This document shows, in pieces, positions 3,895 to 7,149 of a stretch of DNA of 7,149 nucleotides (the first letter of the stretch is position 1; the number at the start of each line of letters is the position of its first letter). The position numbers and the translations under genes are program-made. The stretch is from the NCBI GenBank assembly GCA_002496635.1, contig DAKQ01000103.1, forward strand, positions 1,531-8,679, in the 5' to 3' direction. This DNA comes from Euryarchaeota archaeon UBA82 (GTDB lineage Archaea > Thermoplasmatota > Poseidoniia > Poseidoniales > Poseidoniaceae). The notes beneath the pieces were generated by a model, which was not told where the DNA came from, ran no database searches, and was given only the letters and a program-made list of their open reading frames with translations.

Positions 3895-6393
3895 ATGATG
3901 AATAAAACGATTCCACTTGCAATTGGTCTTGTATTTGTTCTATGTCTTCCGTCGCTTCTTTACACAGGGACGTATATTGTCTCGGATACACCTGTACCAA
4001 TGGAGGGTGCTGAACCATCTCCTTATCCAGATGAACCTTTGACCGAAGGGTATCTCTTCCTCATTTTTGATGGTGGTCGAAAGGATATGATGAGTGATCC
4101 TGAAATCATGCCCAATCTAAATAAAAAAGTCGAAGAGGGTGCATACCTGCATATTCTTGCTAACCCATTGACCATGACCGCCATGTGCGTAAAGGAAATG
4201 GCTACAGGAGTCCCTTCGCGTCCGAATGAAGCATTGCAGAACTTCCATCCACAGCATCCAGGGAGCCCTGATGGATTCAATCTTGCTTCATCTCACGATC
4301 AAGATGGCGATGGAGAACCAGATAATTACGTTGGTTTGATTGGAGATTATGTGTGGTCTGGTTTGTTCCCAGACAACAAAGAAAATGTCCCATACTCAAA
4401 GGCACGATACGGCCATGCCGATTACTATGAAGGAGATGAGGAAGGGTTTGATACACTTGTCAGTTGGTTGAACGGTGAGATTCCAGTAGGACAAGAACAG
4501 CCACGAAATCTCATCATTGCTCACTTAGCTGGCCTAGACAGTGTTGGTCATAGATATGGCTCTGTTAGTTCTGATTATGAGGAAAAAATGCGTTGGATAG
4601 ACGATGAATTAGTGGATGTATTTGCAGCAGTACCAGATGATTGGACAGTTCTTGTAACCTCTGATCACGGATTAACTGATTCGGGACAGCATGGTTCAGA
4701 TTCTAAACAACAACGAGAAGTTGCAGGATTTATGTGGGGGCCAAACATAAAACAAGGGGCTAATGTAGAGGGTCTCAATCAAGTTGATATTGCAACACTT
4801 CCATCCGTCTTGTTCTCTCTGCCAATGCCGCATGCAATTCATGGGAGAATTCCGCTCGACGCCTTCGATATAGACCAGCCAAAGCGAGATGCAATTGAGC
4901 AATGGAATTGGGATGCTACCGTTGCCCGTAATGATTGGTTGAAAGAAGAAGGGCATCCATATGTGGAAGGGCTTGATCGTTCCACAATCGAATGGGAGAA
5001 AATAAAAGTCGATGAAATTGGGATTCGCTCTTCTGACGTTTGGTTAAGCATAGGAACAATTGTTGTGTTAACTGGCCTCGTCTTCTATGGATTACGATCA
5101 CGGGGTCAATCAGGGAAAGTTACGGCATCAGTCTCTCTCGGATTTATGTCGCTTTTTGCAGGTTCCATGATACTTTCATACAATCGGGATACGACTGCGT
5201 GGTTGTATTATCCAATGGGCTTATTTCTACCACTGTCGGTATTTTTGATTGCAATGCTTATGTTAAGTCGTGAACGTTGGCGAAATTACGAGTATGATTT
5301 GAGACATATTACAGCATTGGGGCTGCTTCTTGTGGCTATGATTATGTATCCTGAAACGAGGCTGTCAACCATTGGCCTCGCCATCTTCTTCTACATTCTT
5401 TCCGACCGCTATTACTTCAAACGTTCAGAGAAAAACATGCCGTTGCCAGTCTTTATTCCGTTTATATTGACATGTATTATTGCTCTATTCCTGAGTGATC
5501 ACAGATTGATTGGCGGGTCTTTGACCCGAGGTCTGTTGATAGCCGTACAATTCGAATGGATTTCGATGGTTCTTGTATCGATGCTGATTATCTCCTGTTC
5601 CTCCTTCCTATATCTCTGGTATGTTGAATCAATACGATCCAAACCAACATTGGTGATTGTTACGTCATTGTTTGGATTGTTACCTTTTGCTATGTGGTTC
5701 AAAGACAATACAATTGATTGGGTCGTTCTTTCGATCTTTATTCTTTGTATCGGTGTAGCAATCTTTGAAGCGATAATGGGGCGTAAGCGGAACTCAATTG
5801 GACCTATACGGTTTGTTGGATTCGCTTGGGTTACAATTAGTTGGGGAGCATATGCCGGTGCGACAACATTGGTTCTCTATACCGGATTTTACCATCTCAT
5901 GCAACATGAATTCGACTTCCTAAAATCAAAACAAGAAAGGCTCATTTTAGAATCTGCACGCTATGTGCTTCTTGCTCTGATACCCATCGGTGCTTGGTTC
6001 GTATGGTGGGCTACTATGGGGCAACTGGATGGCCTCTCTCACCCGAGGGATATTGACCCCGGAAATCTATTCTTGACAGGAGGCTACATTGGAGATCGTG
6101 CATCACCAAGCAACAGTTGGGTCGGTTTCATGGGCGGCGGGCCAATGGTTTTGATGACAATTTTATGGTTCCAAATGTTCAAAGAAATAAAGTGGCCGCT
6201 GACGTTTGCCCTGGTACTGTTTTCACTACGAGTTGCACTCCTTGGACTTCATCTATCAGTTACGCCAAATCTTCCCAGACTTGTCTTCAAAGTGTCTTGG
6301 GACCTGGTCTTATACTTTGGATTGGGTGTATTGGTACTTGCAATGCTTGGCCTTGACAAGTTCAACAAGCGAGAAGGCTCTGCAAGAGTCTGA
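3895..6393 (+). CDS. GPI ethanolamine-phosphate transferase-like membrane enzyme (PIG-O/PIG-G type, alkaline phosphatase superfamily)
   Basis: This 832-residue protein (831 if it starts at the second ATG, 3898) has an N-terminal signal-anchor at about 5-27, an extracytoplasmic catalytic domain at about 50-325, and roughly 14 further hydrophobic helices from 382 to 822. The metal and catalytic residues of the superfamily are all visible: Asp59 (FDGGRKD), probable nucleophile Thr93 in NPLTMTAMCVKEMATGVP, Asp215 and His219 (LAGLDSVGHRYG), Asp257-His258 (TSDHG) and His266 (GQHG). The Thr block matches the PIG-O/PIG-G pattern PTxTxxRxKxxxTGSxP far better than the PIG-N PTESRPGH. GDYVWSGLFPD (150-160) corresponds to the eukaryotic GDDTW-x-x-LFP. 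The family moves phosphoethanolamine from a phospholipid to a lipid-linked glycan; here the acceptor is unknown and could be an archaeal glycolipid or surface glycan. A TSP3-like DQDGDGEPDN loop sits at 135-144. Another phosphodiester transferase or hydrolase activity remains possible. Confidence 0.85.
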   Translation: MMNKTIPLAIGLVFVLCLPSLLYTGTYIVSDTPVPMEGAEPSPYPDEPLTEGYLFLIFDGGRKDMMSDPEIMPNLNKKVEEGAYLHILANPLTMTAMCVKEMATGVPSRPNEALQNFHPQHPGSPDGFNLASSHDQDGDGEPDNYVGLIGDYVWSGLFPDNKENVPYSKARYGHADYYEGDEEGFDTLVSWLNGEIPVGQEQPRNLIIAHLAGLDSVGHRYGSVSSDYEEKMRWIDDELVDVFAAVPDDWTVLVTSDHGLTDSGQHGSDSKQQREVAGFMWGPNIKQGANVEGLNQVDIATLPSVLFSLPMPHAIHGRIPLDAFDIDQPKRDAIEQWNWDATVARNDWLKEEGHPYVEGLDRSTIEWEKIKVDEIGIRSSDVWLSIGTIVVLTGLVFYGLRSRGQSGKVTASVSLGFMSLFAGSMILSYNRDTTAWLYYPMGLFLPLSVFLIAMLMLSRERWRNYEYDLRHITALGLLLVAMIMYPETRLSTIGLAIFFYILSDRYYFKRSEKNMPLPVFIPFILTCIIALFLSDHRLIGGSLTRGLLIAVQFEWISMVLVSMLIISCSSFLYLWYVESIRSKPTLVIVTSLFGLLPFAMWFKDNTIDWVVLSIFILCIGVAIFEAIMGRKRNSIGPIRFVGFAWVTISWGAYAGATTLVLYTGFYHLMQHEFDFLKSKQERLILESARYVLLALIPIGAWFVWWATMGQLDGLSHPRDIDPGNLFLTGGYIGDRASPSNSWVGFMGGGPMVLMTILWFQMFKEIKWPLTFALVLFSLRVALLGLHLSVTPNLPRLVFKVSWDLVLYFGLGVLVLAMLGLDKFNKREGSARV

Positions 6394-6406
6394 GACCTTG
6401 GTGTCT

Positions 6407-6637
6407 TCATAGTCGAGTTTTGAAACCTAGGGCACGAACAACGCACCATGCAGTTTTTGCTTCGAAGATTGCAAATGCTCCGCCGAATATGCTTCCGCCT
6501 GCAACGATCCAGCCAAGATTTGTTGGAAGGACTCCTAGCAATGTGAAGACAGCTAGAACAAGACCAACTCCAACCGCACCTATGCCTAAGACTAAGCGAG
6601 CGGCTTGTCCACGGGCGTCGATATTACATTCGAGCAT
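6407..6637 (-). CDS. Small two-helix membrane protein, DUF2892 (YgaP-like transmembrane) family
   Basis: The 76-residue protein begins with ECNIDARGQAARLVLG, the Asn-Ile-(Asp)-x-x-x-R-x-x-R-x-x-x-G opening of DUF2892. Hydrophobic helices at about 15-34 and 40-60 follow, and then FEAKTAWCVVRALGFKT. By the positive-inside rule both termini should be cytoplasmic, placing Cys4 and Cys65 on the same face. In E. coli YgaP this domain is fused to a rhodanese and anchors it in the membrane; here a separate rhodanese gene lies 89 nt away on the opposite strand, so a partnership is plausible. The family's own activity is unknown. The ATG at 6637 is preferred because the family motif begins at once and a TATA-like box lies about 25 nt upstream with no ribosome site, suggesting a leaderless mRNA. 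The 3' end is only 13 nt from the stop of the convergent transferase gene. Confidence 0.85.
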   Translation of the reverse strand: MLECNIDARGQAARLVLGIGAVGVGLVLAVFTLLGVLPTNLGWIVAGGSIFGGAFAIFEAKTAWCVVRALGFKTRL

Positions 6638-6657
6638 GGCTACGCATTAGCGGCCTC

Positions 6658-6667
6658 ACTATATGAA
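6658..6667 (-). promoter_or_regulatory. Candidate TATA box of the DUF2892 gene
   Basis: On the minus strand the sequence is TTCATATAGT, centred about 25 nt upstream of the ATG at 6637, fitting a leaderless archaeal promoter. On the plus strand the same element reads ACTATATGAA and could also drive the divergent rhodanese gene with a leader of about 40 nt. For that gene GAATATCTT at 6692-6700 is an alternative but weaker candidate. Confidence 0.4.
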
Positions 6668-6726
6668 CAGGTGTTTTCAAAGAGAGTAGATGAATATCTT
6701 GAAAATGGAGTGTCAAATCCAATGAT

Positions 6727-7104
6727 ATGGGCAAAAAGCATAGTCCACTCTTTCTGCAACGTGTCGAACATTCAAGATCGATCATCAATGAATGCGACAT
6801 CGATGAATTCTCCTCAATGTTAGGTGACAATGATTCATTAATCGTCATTGATGTTCGAGAAACACACGAGTATGAATCAGGCCATATGGAACATGCTCTT
6901 CACATCAGTAAGGGCGTGCTTGAACGAGATATCGAGAAGCATCCGATTGGCACATCAGATCGAATCGTGCTTTATTGTGGAGGGGGCTTTAGATCTGCAA
7001 TTGCAGCTCAATCGTTGAAAGAAATGGGATATGAAAACGTCTATTCTCTCTGGGGTGGCTGGCGAGCAATCCTTGCCACAGAGATTAAAAAATCCAGTCT
7101 TTAA
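6727..7104 (+). CDS. Single-domain rhodanese (sulfurtransferase) protein
   Basis: This 125-residue cytoplasmic protein has one rhodanese domain at about 20-118 and no signal peptide or membrane helix. It carries VIDVRETHEYESGHMEHALHI (central Asp42, Arg44, His53), the active-site loop Cys84-GGGF-Arg89-Ser90 of the six-residue sulfurtransferase type, and the closing GYENVYSLWGGW. The catalytic Cys is present, so it should form a persulfide and pass sulfane sulfur to an acceptor; the acceptor is not known. The variant HISKGVLERDIEKHP in place of the usual IPL segment is seen in some small rhodaneses. The ATG at 6727 is the first in frame after the stop at 6700-6702; GGAG at 6707-6710 is too far upstream to act as a normal ribosome site. 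The gene is divergent from the DUF2892 gene, and together they cover both halves of a YgaP-type protein. Confidence 0.9.
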   Translation: MGKKHSPLFLQRVEHSRSIINECDIDEFSSMLGDNDSLIVIDVRETHEYESGHMEHALHISKGVLERDIEKHPIGTSDRIVLYCGGGFRSAIAAQSLKEMGYENVYSLWGGWRAILATEIKKSSL

Positions 7105-7149
7105 GTGCGACTATAGAGGGCTTTGTAGTCTCTAGGTGGAACTTCAATA
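7101..7149 (-). CDS. Possible C-terminal end of a minus-strand gene (5' part outside window)
   Basis: On the minus strand a frame is open from the edge and ends with TAA at 7103-7101, reading IEVPPRDYKALYSRT. The composition looks protein-like, and the gap after the rhodanese gene would otherwise be unexplained. Fifteen codons can stay open by chance about half the time, so support is limited. If real, its stop codon overlaps the rhodanese stop within one TTAA. The family is not recognisable. Confidence 0.35.
   Translation of the reverse strand, partial: IEVPPRDYKALYSRT

Noticed and set aside
6420..6650. A 76-codon plus-strand frame opposite the DUF2892 gene
   Set aside because: It is antisense to a gene with a clear family signature; the Thr/Pro/Arg-rich product is typical of shadow frames.
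1..7149. Search for CRISPR arrays, tRNA/rRNA genes, transposases, integrases or toxin-antitoxin pairs
   Set aside because: The only tandem repeat is the protein-coding TSP3 array, which has no spacers; no RNA-gene or mobile-element signature was seen.

Overview
The window looks like a piece of an archaeal chromosome, most likely from a marine Thermoplasmatota (Marine Group II/III, Poseidoniales-like) genome. That assignment is inference. It rests on two large secreted, membrane-anchored proteins with thrombospondin-type-3 (TSP3) Asp-rich repeats; a cytoplasmic tail motif (GLPVGWTMEQW) of a kind I associate with that group; an archaeal-type small DUF2892 membrane protein ending in WCVVRALGFKT; apparent leaderless genes with TATA-like boxes about 25 nt upstream of the ATG; and tightly packed genes of moderate GC. 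No rRNA, tRNA, CRISPR array or mobile element was recognised.

Layout. 1-402 (+) is the C-terminal end of a surface protein with TSP3-like motifs, one membrane anchor and a proline/tryptophan-rich cytoplasmic tail. It converges on 492-2756 (-), a complete 754-residue surface protein: signal peptide, seven ~49-residue repeats that should fold as a seven-bladed beta-propeller, a TSP3 stalk with eight complete 22-residue units plus a partial ninth, one membrane helix, and a Trp-rich cytoplasmic tail. Their 89-nt gap holds a perfect 18-bp palindrome and an overlapping second hairpin. A 291-nt gene-free stretch follows (2757-3047), with several small inverted repeats. 3048-3755 (-) is a SpoU/TrmH-family RNA 2'-O-methyltransferase. 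It is divergent from 3895-6393 (+), a large polytopic membrane protein with a complete alkaline-phosphatase-superfamily active site most like the eukaryotic GPI ethanolamine-phosphate transferases PIG-O/PIG-G. That gene converges, with only 13 nt between, on 6407-6637 (-), a two-helix DUF2892 protein. 6727-7104 (+) is a single-domain rhodanese, divergent from the DUF2892 gene. The window ends in what may be the 3' end of another minus-strand gene whose stop overlaps the rhodanese stop.

How the genes may work together. The two TSP3 proteins and the phosphoethanolamine-transferase-like enzyme all act at or outside the cytoplasmic membrane, so the first 6.4 kb has a cell-surface theme, interrupted by one RNA-modification gene. 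The DUF2892/rhodanese pair looks like a split version of the fused membrane sulfurtransferase YgaP. Genes alternate in strand and no multi-gene operon is visible. The most unusual item is the PIG-O/G-like enzyme, which carries a TSP3-like DxDxDG loop inside its catalytic domain.
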